From Bacilli bacterium (GTDB lineage Bacteria > Bacillota_I > Bacilli_A > RF39 > UBA660): 64,000 nucleotides of DNA. Made by a program: the position numbers and the translations under genes. Of the stretch, positions 1 to 9,680 are shown in pieces. The stretch spans positions 1 to 64,000 of the forward strand of contig JAFWJA010000021.1 of the NCBI GenBank assembly GCA_017511805.1, given 5' to 3'. The notes beneath the pieces were generated by a model. It was not told where the DNA came from and searched no databases. It worked only from the letters and a program-made list of their open reading frames with translations. Position 1 is the stretch's first letter. Each line of letters opens with the position of its first letter.

Positions 1-117
1 TTGAACAAATTATTAGTAATATTTATAATACAAATAATACTGATAATAATATGTACTAAATGTCTGTAAAATAAGGCTAAAAGCCATAATACTATATGTA
101 CCAAATATAGTGATAAT

Positions 118-177
118 ATGCTCAAAAAGGGAGCATGTGGCAGTGGTAAAAAATATAAACAATGCTGTGGTAAGTAG
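118..177 (+). pseudogene. SEC-C zinc-binding motif remnant
   Basis: The frame from the ATG at 118 encodes a 19-residue peptide ending GACGSGKKYKQCCGK and then TAG. CGSGKKYKxCCG is the core of the SEC-C zinc-binding motif, usually found at the C-terminus of SecA and many other proteins. In-frame stops lie upstream (67-69) and no parent domain is visible, so this looks like the broken tail of a larger protein. A separate short frame ending at 57-59 may be the tail of a gene outside the window. No function can be assigned. Confidence 0.45.
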
Positions 178-202
178 TAGGAAATATTAGGGTTTGTGAG
201 GA

Positions 203-279
203 TTTTGTCCACGTAAATTAAATTTTGTGGACAAAAAGGATGAAAATAGTTTTAAATTTAGTACACGTTTTGTGGACAA
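203..279. repeat. GTGGAC repeat cluster (one inverted, two direct copies)
   Basis: TTTTGTGGACAA occurs at 223-234 and again at 268-279. The reverse complement of its core, TTTTGTCCAC, is at 203-212 and pairs perfectly over 10 bp with 227-236. The cluster lies directly upstream of a terminator and of an ORF with an integrase arm-binding-like N-terminus. The copies could be arm-type recombinase sites or operators; this is inference. Confidence 0.5.
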
Positions 280-291
280 TATAAAAGATAA

Positions 292-318
292 ATGTCATCA
301 TTCGATGGCATTTTTTTT
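292..318 (+). terminator. Rho-independent terminator
   Basis: The 8-bp stem ATGTCATC/GATGGCAT (one G-U pair, loop ATTC) is followed by a run of eight T. It lies upstream of the start at 346, so it either ends upstream transcription or acts as an attenuator. The ATG at 292 is part of the stem and is not a credible start. Confidence 0.75.
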
Positions 319-345
319 ACCAATTTAGAAAAAGGAGAGTATAAA

Positions 346-540
346 ATGGTAAGCGTAAGAAAACGAGGAAAGGTATATGAATACCGATTTGAAACAGCTG
401 AGATTGTCAAAGACTGTTATGATAATAGTGAGTTTGATGTGGGAGATGTTATTAAAATATCAAATGGAACTACAAAACAAGATGAATTATTTGAATATGC
501 AGATATACCAGATTATTATAAAGAAAGAGTTAAAAGCTGA
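346..540 (+). pseudogene. Truncated or chimeric tyrosine-integrase N-terminus
   Basis: The start at 346 is chosen because AAAGGAG at 331-337 precedes it; an in-frame ATG at 292 lies inside a terminator. The first about 20 residues (MVSVRKRGKVYEYRFETAEI) match the usual opening of the arm-DNA-binding domain of Tn916-type tyrosine integrases. The rest (through FDVGDVIKI to YYKERVKS) does not continue that domain, and no core-binding or catalytic R-H-R-Y region follows. At 64 aa it is far shorter than an integrase of about 380 aa. It is best read as a deletion product fusing an integrase start to unrelated sequence, though a genuine small DNA-binding protein is possible. Confidence 0.5.
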
Positions 541-608
541 ATGAATATGAAAAAATAATGATTTTGAAATAAATTTATAAACATATGGTAAAAAATACTA
601 TAAATGTA

Positions 609-637
609 TTGACAACTAACTACTTATGGTGTAATAT
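609..637 (+). promoter_or_regulatory. Promoter of the pnuC-purA operon
   Basis: TTGACA at 609-614 and TAATAT at 632-637 are 17 bp apart, one of the few promoters here with a consensus -35. The TSS would be near 644, giving a leader of about 18 nt with RBS AAGGAGA at 647-653. ATAC at 595-598 and GTAT at 606-609 form a weak dyad touching the -35, a possible operator. Confidence 0.8.
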
Positions 638-661
638 ACTATATGTAAGGAGATGATTTAG

Positions 662-1216
662 ATGATTTTTGAAATAGGAGCTACAGTATTTGGATTGATA
701 CAAGGCGTATTAGTAATGCTTAATAAAAGGAGTAATTGGATATTCTATATTTTACAGATGATATTCTTAATAATATTTTCAACTTTAAACCATTTGTATG
801 GAGATATAGCTAATAATAGTATTTATTTAGTTATGGGCGTAATAGGATTTATACTTTGGAATAATAACAAAGAATCAAACAAAATAACTAAAGCAAGTAC
901 AAAGGAAAGAATAATTTATATTTTGTTAATTGCTTTAGGTACAATTATTTTAAGTACAGTTCTTAAAAATACAGATGACCCATTACCAATACTTGATTCA
1001 TTTACAACAATATCTAGTTTAATTGCTACTTATTATATGATGAAAAAGAAAATAGATACTTGGATAATTTGGTTTATTAATGATATTTTTTATGCAGTAG
1101 AATATTTTATTCTTCCTGATCAAGCATTATACTTATTCGCATTAAATATCATTTGGACATTTATGGCTGTTGGATCGTATATAAATTGGAATAAAATTAT
1201 GAAAGGACAAAATTAA
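662..1216 (+). CDS. pnuC: PnuC-like nicotinamide riboside transporter
   Basis: A 184-aa integral membrane protein with about six or seven hydrophobic segments and short loops, the size and pattern of PnuC facilitators. Family-like features are the early NKRSNWIFYILQ segment and the NNSIYLVMGVIGFILWNN helix, matching the Y..G...W pattern of PnuC. PnuC imports ribosylnicotinamide, which must be phosphorylated inside the cell. It is the first gene of an operon that also contains a nucleoside-glycosidase-like protein, a small kinase and an NrtR-like regulator, all consistent with NAD-precursor or nucleoside salvage. Substrate is inferred; related PnuT and PnuX carriers move thiamine and riboflavin. 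Confidence 0.75.
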   Translation: MIFEIGATVFGLIQGVLVMLNKRSNWIFYILQMIFLIIFSTLNHLYGDIANNSIYLVMGVIGFILWNNNKESNKITKASTKERIIYILLIALGTIILSTVLKNTDDPLPILDSFTTISSLIATYYMMKKKIDTWIIWFINDIFYAVEYFILPDQALYLFALNIIWTFMAVGSYINWNKIMKGQN

Positions 1217-1217
1217 T

Positions 1218-2992
<1,775 letters not shown>

Positions 2993-3006
2993 AAAGGAGA
3001 ATTTAT

Positions 3007-3417
3007 ATGATAATATTAGAAGGTACAGATGCAGTTGGTAAAACAAGTGTAATAAATAATTTAAGTGATTATAAATTACTTGATCGCGATAAAAATATAT
3101 GCGGGTTATTTGATTTTAATGTTTCATTAGTTGATAGAGCAAATAAATTTAAAAAATACCTAGATTCAAATGAAAACTATGTAATATTTCTAGTTAATAA
3201 TGATAAAGATGAATTAGAAAGAAGAATACAATTACGAGAAACAGTTGACGAATATGATAAATATGCTTATCTTTATAATCTTTTATATTTAGAAACATAT
3301 TTATATATGAAACAAAAAAATTTATTGGGTAATAAGTTGTTTATGGTAGATTGCACAGGCTTATCATTGGAAGAGGAAACAATCAAAGTAAAAGAAATAA
3401 TTGATACTATAAAATAA
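3007..3417 (+). CDS. Small thymidylate-kinase-like P-loop kinase
   Basis: A 136-aa protein beginning MIILEGTDAVGKTS, a Walker A of the thymidylate/deoxynucleoside kinase type. A DRDK segment near residue 29 and an Arg-rich stretch (ELERRIQLRETVDEYDKY, near 75-92) resemble the LID region, and a predicted C-terminal helix follows. It is much shorter than canonical Tmk (about 210 aa), so the substrate-binding insert is reduced. It probably phosphorylates a nucleoside or nucleotide supplied by the neighbouring transporter and glycosyltransferase-like protein; dTMP, a deoxynucleoside and nicotinamide riboside are all possible. Preceded by AAAAAGGAG. Confidence 0.55.
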   Translation: MIILEGTDAVGKTSVINNLSDYKLLDRDKNICGLFDFNVSLVDRANKFKKYLDSNENYVIFLVNNDKDELERRIQLRETVDEYDKYAYLYNLLYLETYLYMKQKNLLGNKLFMVDCTGLSLEEETIKVKEIIDTIK

Positions 3418-3439
3418 TTAATGAAAGGAAGTAGATAAT

Positions 3440-4021
3440 ATGCCAAATATTAGTGCACATATGATTGTTGCTAAAGAAGTAGCTAAAAGGTTAAACATTA
3501 ATAGTGATGAATTTATTAAAGGAAATCTACTTCCTGATATTATAGATATGGAAGATAGTCACCACAAAGTACAAAATGGTGTTTATATGGTTCCTGATAT
3601 AGAATATTTTTTACAAAACTTGGATTTTAGTAAAGATTTAAATATTGGCTATCTTACACACTTGCTTTTAGACAAGCATTATTTAAGTGATTATTTGGGG
3701 TCTTTATATCCTAATATAAATATATTCTTAGATGGTACTATTTACAAAGATTATGATTATTTAAATTTTCTACTTGTTGATAGATATGGATTAAATATTG
3801 ATAAATTAGAAAACATATTAAGTCAGTATGATTGCAAAATTTTAGAAGAGAAGTTAAAATATAATATAGAATGTTTAAAGCAAAAGAAAGCCGGGAAAAC
3901 TAAATATCTGAATTTTGAGAGCTTTGCTAACTTCCTTTTAGAAATTTCGGATACTATTAGTAAGGAGTTGTTAGATTATGAAAATAAATCTAGTAAGTTG
4001 TATATTCTTATTAGACAGTGA
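3440..4021 (+). CDS. Zn-dependent phospholipase C-like / HD-like protein
   Basis: A 193-aa protein with His and Asp residues in a metal-binding pattern: SAHMIVAKEV near residue 5, GNLLPDIIDMEDSHH near 29-43, and LTHLLLDKHY near 74-83. The G-x-x-x-P-D ... S-H-H ... L-x-H-x-x-x-D layout is typical of small bacterial members of the zinc-dependent phospholipase C/S1-P1 fold. There is no signal peptide, so it is probably cytoplasmic and need not act on phospholipid. Its end overlaps the next gene by 44 nt. A larger relative is encoded at 23698-24630 in this window. Confidence 0.5.
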   Translation: MPNISAHMIVAKEVAKRLNINSDEFIKGNLLPDIIDMEDSHHKVQNGVYMVPDIEYFLQNLDFSKDLNIGYLTHLLLDKHYLSDYLGSLYPNINIFLDGTIYKDYDYLNFLLVDRYGLNIDKLENILSQYDCKILEEKLKYNIECLKQKKAGKTKYLNFESFANFLLEISDTISKELLDYENKSSKLYILIRQ

Positions 4022-4691
4022 AAAAAATGATAATATTAGAAAAAATGACGTAAAAAAATTAAAAGTGTTAGTTAATAACAATAATGAGTTGCCAACAATT
4101 AGCATTGAAGGTAATGAGATAAAAAAGCAGGTTAGAAAGAGCATTTCTAGTATTATAGGTAGCAATATTTTTCATTTAGAACAAGTATATACTATGGATT
4201 ATAAAAGTGATATAGATATAATCTATTTAGGTGTGACAAATATTGATAATATAAGTAAATTAAAAGAAGATTATAAACTTGTAGATTTTGAAATTAAAGA
4301 TAATAGCTTAATTATTTTAGATAATAAAGAATATGAATATAAAACTATTGAACTAGAAGATAACAATAATATTGAATATATACATGATATAAAAATAAAA
4401 GATGAGCAAGTTAAGAGAACATTAATGAATTTATTAATAAGTTATAAGCGTATTAGAAATAATATTGATAGTACTGATATTATATTTAAGTTTATGGGTT
4501 CTAGTTTCACTTTAGAAGATGTAAGAATTGTATATGAATTAATAAAAGATTGTAGTGTAGATAAGTCTAATTTTAGAAAAAAAATTATTAAATATTGTGA
4601 AAAAGTTGATTCTACCACAAATGAAAAAAACGGATATAGACCAAGCCAAAAATATAAATTTAAACCTTTAAAAGGAGATGTATGGTTATGA
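3978..4691 (+). CDS. NrtR-like regulator (degenerate Nudix plus winged helix)
   Basis: A 237-aa protein with AAGGAG at 3962-3967 for the start at 3978. Residues 1-135 look like a Nudix-fold domain (INLVSCIFLLD strand, later IDIIYLGV), but the Nudix box GX5EX7REUXEE is absent, so hydrolysis is unlikely. The C-terminal part has GSSFTLEDVRIVYELI followed by SNFRKKIIKYCEK, matching the F-T-L-x-x-(V/L) ... Y-E ... N-F-R-(R/K)-K winged helix of NrtR. NrtR proteins sense ADP-ribose-type ligands and repress NAD-synthesis and uptake genes. Position in an operon starting with pnuC fits autoregulation. The last four bases overlap the next start (ATGA). Confidence 0.6.
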   Translation: MKINLVSCIFLLDSEKNDNIRKNDVKKLKVLVNNNNELPTISIEGNEIKKQVRKSISSIIGSNIFHLEQVYTMDYKSDIDIIYLGVTNIDNISKLKEDYKLVDFEIKDNSLIILDNKEYEYKTIELEDNNNIEYIHDIKIKDEQVKRTLMNLLISYKRIRNNIDSTDIIFKFMGSSFTLEDVRIVYELIKDCSVDKSNFRKKIIKYCEKVDSTTNEKNGYRPSQKYKFKPLKGDVWL

Positions 4692-5355
4692 TTTTAGCAA
4701 CAAATAATAAGGTAAAATTAGAAGAAATAAGAAAAATATTAACAGATTATAAAATATACTCTTTAAAAGATAAAAAAATAGATATAGATGTAGAGAAGAT
4801 CAAGACACATTTTTAGGTAATACAACAAAAAAAGCTAAAGAGATATATGAAATTTCTCATGAAGAAACTATTGCTGATGATTCCGGATTATGTATTAATT
4901 GTTTAAATGGATTTCCAGGTGTTATGACACATAGGTTTTTAGGTGATGCTGCTACAGATAGAATGAGGAATGAATATTTAAATAATGAAGTAAATAAACA
5001 TGAAGATAGAAGTGCTCAAGTTGTCTGTAATTTAGTTTACTATGATGGAGAACAAGAAATAATTGGTGAAGGAATACTAAATGGATTTATTTCAAAAGAA
5101 TGTAGATGAAATAATGGATTTGGATTTGATGAAGCTCCTATACTTAATAATGCTGTACCTTGTACTGCATTCAACGAAGGTTTTACTGAGTTTTTTGCTT
5201 CTCTATATGCTAATAATGTATGTAAAACTATGTCTGATTATTATTTAAATATGTTTTTTGTATTACAAGTAATGTCTTTAGTAAGAATTAATACTATTGG
5301 AAAAAAATATTTTGAAACAAATATCAAAAAAAGAACATTAAAGAAGTCTAAATAG
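4688..5355 (+). pseudogene. rdgB: Broken rdgB/HAM1-like NTP pyrophosphatase, chimeric 3' part
   Basis: The start MILATNNKVKLEEIRKIL is the opening of RdgB/HAM1 enzymes that remove ITP, dITP and XTP. The frame stops at 4814-4816. A missing base near 4792-4797 would restore VEEDQDTFLGNTTKKAK, then the active-site segment IADDSGLCI and LNGFPGVMTHRF. An in-frame TGA at 5107-5109 precedes NNGFGFDEA, the family's GFGYD motif. Downstream residues, including AFNEGFTEFFASLYA, no longer resemble RdgB and look like the tail of another protein. So there are two lesions plus a likely fusion. It overlaps the upstream gene (ATGA) and ends in a terminator. An assembly error could explain one lesion, hardly all three. 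Confidence 0.75.
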
Positions 5356-5367
5356 ACTTCTTTTTTT
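5341..5367 (+). terminator. Terminator of the pnuC-purA operon
   Basis: AAGAAGTCTA and TAGACTTCTT form a tight stem followed by a T run to 5367. It closes the first operon and overlaps the last codons of the rdgB-like pseudogene. Confidence 0.85.
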
Positions 5368-5398
5368 GTTTAGAATATGTGATTTTTATGTTGAGTTA

Positions 5399-5407
5399 TG
5401 ATATAAT
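5399..5407 (+). promoter_or_regulatory. Extended -10 promoter of the moxR operon
   Basis: TGATATAAT matches an extended -10 exactly; no good -35 is seen at 16-18 bp. The TSS would be near 5414, leaving a leader of about 36 nt. Confidence 0.65.
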
Positions 5408-5449
5408 GTTTTTATACTAAGGGGATGTAGAAAGATAAGAGGTAGTAAT

Positions 5450-6445
5450 ATGAACAATGAAGTAAAAAGTAACATAACAAATGAAGAAATTGAAAAATCG
5501 ATTAATATAATTAATGGATTATCAACTTATTATGATGAAAGAATAGTAGGTCAAAGAAATTTAAAAAATGCACTTATTATATCTTTTATGATAGGTGGGC
5601 ATATTTTATTAGAATCTGTACCTGGACTAGCAAAAACAACTGGTGCGAAGGTATTAACTGATGCGGTAAACGCTAAGTTCTCAAAAATACAATGTACTCC
5701 AGATTTATTACCTAGTGATATAGTAGGTACTCAAATATTTAATTATAGTACTAATAAGTTTGATACTATTATAGGTCCAATAAATGCAAATTTCGTTCTT
5801 CTAGATGAAGTAAATAGATCTAGTGCAAAAACTCAAAGTGCAATGCTAGAAGTAATGCAAGAAAAGAAAGTAACTATCGCAGGTGTAACTTATAAAATGC
5901 CTGATCCTTTTGTTGTAATAGCTACACAAAATCCAATTGAACAAGAAGGAACTTATTTATTATCAGAAGCTCAAACAGATAGATTTGTTTTAAAGGAAAT
6001 AATAGATTATCCTACACCAGAAGAAGAGGTAACAATTCTGGATAGAATAGAATCTGGAATAATTGATGAAGTTAAGCCTGTAATGAAAGTGGATTCTATC
6101 TTATATTTACAACAAATAGTTAAAAAAGTATATGTCGATGATTCAATAAAAAAATATATTACTTCTATTATTGATGCGACTAGACATCCAGAAAAATATA
6201 TATCACGTGACTTAGTTAAATATATAGAATTAGGTTCTTCTCCAAGAGGTGCAATTGCAATAATGAATGTTGCAAAAGCAATTGCTTTGTGGAATAAAAG
6301 AACATATGTAACTCCAGATGATTGTAAGGCAATGATTCATAGTATTTTAAGACATAGAATAGTTCTTAATTATGCTGCTGTTGCAGATGGAATAAAAGTA
6401 GAACAAGTAATAGATAGTATAATGGGAGCAATTAATACACCATGA
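5450..6445 (+). CDS. moxR: MoxR-family AAA+ ATPase
   Basis: A 331-aa AAA+ chaperone-type ATPase. Near residues 55-62 it has ESVPGLAKTTG, the MoxR form of Walker A (G-x-P-G-x-x-K-T), then Walker B FVLLDEVNRS near 120, and sensor 1 VIATQNPIEQEGTY near 160. The lid domain with the SPRG motif (GSSPRGAIA) is near residue 265. MoxR ATPases act with VWA-domain partners in complex maturation or stress responses, often at the membrane. It leads a six-gene operon whose genes mostly overlap by 4 to 17 nt, strongly suggesting co-translated subunits. The stop overlaps the next start. Confidence 0.92.
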   Translation: MNNEVKSNITNEEIEKSINIINGLSTYYDERIVGQRNLKNALIISFMIGGHILLESVPGLAKTTGAKVLTDAVNAKFSKIQCTPDLLPSDIVGTQIFNYSTNKFDTIIGPINANFVLLDEVNRSSAKTQSAMLEVMQEKKVTIAGVTYKMPDPFVVIATQNPIEQEGTYLLSEAQTDRFVLKEIIDYPTPEEEVTILDRIESGIIDEVKPVMKVDSILYLQQIVKKVYVDDSIKKYITSIIDATRHPEKYISRDLVKYIELGSSPRGAIAIMNVAKAIALWNKRTYVTPDDCKAMIHSILRHRIVLNYAAVADGIKVEQVIDSIMGAINTP

Positions 6446-7317
6446 GACTACAATATATAGAGAAAATAAGAAAAAATATATCTATTCAAGCTTCTAAAAA
6501 AACTGTAAGTTTATTAGAAGGTTTATATAAATCAGTTTTTCATGGGAAAAGTATGGATTTTGATGATCTTAGAGATTATGTAGTAGGTGACAATAGTAAA
6601 GATATAGATTGGAAATCATCTATAAGACATGGATCATTATTAATAAGAAGATATTGTGCATATCGTAGACATAATATGATATTTATAGTTGATTCTGGTA
6701 AAAAAATTAATGGAATTACTGAGTCCGGTGAAAATAAAAGTGATATTGCACTTTATGTATTTGGTACACTTGCTTATCTTATTAATAAAAATGAAGATGA
6801 AATATCTACTGTTTATAATAAAAATGGTAGTATAATGGCTAAACCATTCAAGACTGGTCTACCTAATATTGAAATGACAATAAATGATCTAGAAAAGAAT
6901 ATATTATTAGATAATAGTTTTAGTATAAATGAATTACTAGAATATCCATTAAAACGATTTAAAAGAAAAATGATATTCATAGTTATATCTGATTTAGATG
7001 GCGCGAATAATATTACAGAAAATATGTTGAAAAAAATTACAGCAAGTCATGATTTATTATTTATTAATATAAGTGATGCATCAATTTGTGATAGTGATTT
7101 ATATGATTTGAATGAAGATAAAGATATACCTAGATATATATCTAAGAATAAACTTTTAAAAGAAGAAGAAAAGGAAATTAAAAAAGAATTAATAGATAAA
7201 AATAATAGAAAATTTAAAAAATATAGAATTAGTACAGTTACTATTTCAAGTAAAAAAGAAATAGTAGATAGTATTATAGATTTATTAGAAAGGCATAATC
7301 ATGCAATTAGACATTAG
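6442..7317 (+). CDS. DUF58 domain protein
   Basis: A 291-aa soluble protein that overlaps moxR by 4 nt. Near residues 34-70 it carries the DUF58 signature: DFDDLRDYVVGDNSKDIDWK followed by SSIRHGSLLIRRY. The C-terminal part (MIFIVDSGKKING, MIFIVISDLDG) resembles a VWA-like Rossmann fold whose MIDAS is incomplete. DUF58 proteins are almost always encoded next to MoxR and are thought to bridge the ATPase and its VWA partners. No membrane segment is apparent. Confidence 0.85.
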   Translation: MRLQYIEKIRKNISIQASKKTVSLLEGLYKSVFHGKSMDFDDLRDYVVGDNSKDIDWKSSIRHGSLLIRRYCAYRRHNMIFIVDSGKKINGITESGENKSDIALYVFGTLAYLINKNEDEISTVYNKNGSIMAKPFKTGLPNIEMTINDLEKNILLDNSFSINELLEYPLKRFKRKMIFIVISDLDGANNITENMLKKITASHDLLFINISDASICDSDLYDLNEDKDIPRYISKNKLLKEEEKEIKKELIDKNNRKFKKYRISTVTISSKKEIVDSIIDLLERHNHAIRH

Positions 7318-7756
7318 TTTAAACGAACCATTTACATATTCTTATTTACCATTAATAATATCATTTATATTATTAGTGGTTTTTGTAGTGATATTTTTAT
7401 GCTTTAATATAAAAAGAAAAAAGAAAGTTAGTATCATTAAAGAAGTTATTATTCCTAAAAATATAAATGATATAAAAAATAAATATCTAAAAGAATTGGA
7501 TGAACTACTTAATGATAAATCACTATCAAAAAGAAAAATATATAATAAACTAAGTGTAATAATAAGAAGTTTTGTATTAGAAGCTACTAATATTGATGTT
7601 TTAAAATATAGTTTAGCGGAAATTAAAACTTTAAAAATGGATGAGTTAACTAATCTAGTAGAAGATTATTATGAACCAGAATTTAGTAAAGAATCTAATG
7701 CTGATTCAATTGCCTCAATTAAAAATACAAGGGAGGTAATAGAAAAATGGAAATAA
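7301..7756 (+). CDS. Small membrane protein of the MoxR operon (DUF4381-like)
   Basis: A 151-aa protein with one strong transmembrane helix near residues 17-38, then a basic stretch (IKRKKK) and a cytoplasmic helical domain. The position between DUF58 and VWA genes, and the layout of one helix plus a C-terminal helical domain ending EVIEKWK, match the DUF4381-type subunit of Bat/MRP operons. It overlaps both neighbours (17 nt before, 10 nt after). Assignment rests on context more than sequence. Confidence 0.55.
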   Translation: MQLDISLNEPFTYSYLPLIISFILLVVFVVIFLCFNIKRKKKVSIIKEVIIPKNINDIKNKYLKELDELLNDKSLSKRKIYNKLSVIIRSFVLEATNIDVLKYSLAEIKTLKMDELTNLVEDYYEPEFSKESNADSIASIKNTREVIEKWK

Positions 7757-8733
7757 AATATCCTATTATTATAGTTATTATCCTTGTATTATTTATTGGA
7801 ATTCTGTTTGTTAAAAGTAAGAGAAAAAATGAAAATAAAAAGAAGATAGCAAATACTCAATTTATAAAGAATACAGATATGTATAAGAGTATCATTAAAA
7901 AATATAAGATAATAACATATTCATTATTTGGAATATTATTCTTATGTGTTTTATCATCATCATTTTTATCTTCTAGGCTAATATCAGTTTCTAAGCGTAG
8001 TAATGAAATATATGATAGAGATATTATTTTATGTTTAGATGTTTCAGGTTCTATGACAGGATTAGATAAAGAAATAATTGATATTTATAAAGATATAGTT
8101 AAAGATATGAATGGTGAAAGATTTGGTATTGTATTATTTGATAATTCTTCATATGCAATTCTACCTTTAACTAATGATTATATTTATATAGAAGAGATTG
8201 TTAATGAATTAAGTACTGCTTTTGCAGGAGTAACTGATATAAATAATCTAGATTTTGATGCATTTGATTATATATATGATGGAACTATGGAAGGCGAGGG
8301 ATCATCTGTAATAGGTGATGGATTAGCTACTTGTGTTTTATCATTTCCAAAATTAGATGAAGATAGATCAAGAGCAATAATACTTGCGACAGATAATCAG
8401 GTAGCAGGACCAGAAATAATAACTGTACCAGAAGCAGGAGATTTAGCTAAAAAGTATAAAATATCTATATATCCACTTGATACATATCATTCTAATACTG
8501 CAAAAGAAACTCAAGAATTAAAAGAAATTGCTCAAAAAACAGGTGGAAAATACTTTGCAGTTAATGATACATCCGCAACGAAAGGAATAATAACAGAAAT
8601 TGAAAGTAAAGAGAAAAGTTTAAGAGAAACTAACCCTATTACAATTGAAAAAGATATTCCTACAATTCCTTTTATATTAGTAATGGGAACTTTATTAGTA
8701 TTCTTAATAATGGAAAGGGTGGTTAAATTATGA
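7747..8733 (+). CDS. VWA-domain membrane protein (BatA-like)
   Basis: A 328-aa protein with a helix near residues 4-22, another near 57-78, a VWA domain from about residue 90, and a C-terminal helix near 305-323. The metal site starts with DVSGSMTG (complete D-x-S-x-S, near residues 98-105), and ILATDNQVAG provides the later MIDAS aspartate. This is the BatA arrangement: VWA domain outside or near the membrane, held by helices at both ends. Expected partners are MoxR, DUF58 and the following VWA protein. Overlaps both neighbours. Confidence 0.85.
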   Translation: MEIKYPIIIVIILVLFIGILFVKSKRKNENKKKIANTQFIKNTDMYKSIIKKYKIITYSLFGILFLCVLSSSFLSSRLISVSKRSNEIYDRDIILCLDVSGSMTGLDKEIIDIYKDIVKDMNGERFGIVLFDNSSYAILPLTNDYIYIEEIVNELSTAFAGVTDINNLDFDAFDYIYDGTMEGEGSSVIGDGLATCVLSFPKLDEDRSRAIILATDNQVAGPEIITVPEAGDLAKKYKISIYPLDTYHSNTAKETQELKEIAQKTGGKYFAVNDTSATKGIITEIESKEKSLRETNPITIEKDIPTIPFILVMGTLLVFLIMERVVKL

Positions 8734-9680
8734 AATCTTTTCCAATAATACCAATATGGTTAATGGCTATAATTTCTATAGGCTTTATATTTTTAATATT
8801 AAAAACAAAAAATAAGTTTAAATTAGTAGTAAGAATTTTAATTATTGTTGTTATATTTATTATTAATTTAAGAATAATGACTAACAACGGATCTTCTTCT
8901 TCATATAAATCAAACTATGATGTATTCTTAGTTGTTGATAATACAATTAGTATGGTAGCAGAAGATTATAATGGAACAAGTAGAAGATTAGATGCAGTCA
9001 AGAAAGACTTGATTTATCTTTTAAATGAATTACCTTCTTCAGAATACTGTTTAATAACATATGATAATAAATCATATATTAGATCTCCATTAACAAGTGA
9101 TAGAGATACTATTGATGTTTTAATAGAAACAATGGATGTTAAAATGTCATATTATGCTTCAGGTTCTAGTATAACTAATTTTAAATCTGATCTTAAAAAA
9201 ATGCTTGAGAATTCAAAGAAAAAAGATGGTCATAAAAGAGTAGTATTTATAGTAAGTGATGGTGAAAATAATACTGACGAAAAAATACAATCATTATCAG
9301 ATTTAGAATCTTTAGTTGATGATGGTGCAGTTTTAGGTTATGGAACAACAAAAGGTGGTATGATGAAAGAAAAGAAATGGTCTACATCGACAGAAGAAGA
9401 ATATATAGAAGATAGATCTAGTAGTTATCCATGGCCAAAAGCTGTATCAAAAATAGATGAAACTAATTTAAAGAATATGGCTAGTGATTTAGGTATAGAC
9501 TATGTACATATGGATAAACAAAGTAATATTGATAGTGTGATAAGAAGTATAATTAATAATAGTGATTTAACTGAAGGCGATGATTTAGAAGCATATAGTG
9601 ATACTTATTATCCTTTTGCGATACTATTAACAATATTATTGTTAGCAGAATTATATTTAGATAAGAGGGAATTAGTATGA
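8730..9680 (+). CDS. VWA-domain membrane protein (BatB-like)
   Basis: A 316-aa protein with two N-terminal helices (about 5-23 and 31-48), a VWA domain, and a C-terminal helix near 292-310. The MIDAS motif is DNTISM (D-x-T-x-S, threonine replacing the first serine), and IVSDGENNTDEK forms the later metal loop. It pairs with the upstream VWA gene as BatB does with BatA. The ATGA overlap with the upstream stop implies coupled translation; the downstream start also overlaps. Confidence 0.83.
   Translation: MKSFPIIPIWLMAIISIGFIFLILKTKNKFKLVVRILIIVVIFIINLRIMTNNGSSSSYKSNYDVFLVVDNTISMVAEDYNGTSRRLDAVKKDLIYLLNELPSSEYCLITYDNKSYIRSPLTSDRDTIDVLIETMDVKMSYYASGSSITNFKSDLKKMLENSKKKDGHKRVVFIVSDGENNTDEKIQSLSDLESLVDDGAVLGYGTTKGGMMKEKKWSTSTEEEYIEDRSSSYPWPKAVSKIDETNLKNMASDLGIDYVHMDKQSNIDSVIRSIINNSDLTEGDDLEAYSDTYYPFAILLTILLLAELYLDKRELV

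Noticed and set aside
4688-5355. TGA read as tryptophan (mycoplasma code) to rescue the rdgB-like frame
   Set aside because: prfB is present with a UGA-dependent frameshift, other genes end in TGA, and the upstream 1-bp lesion would remain.
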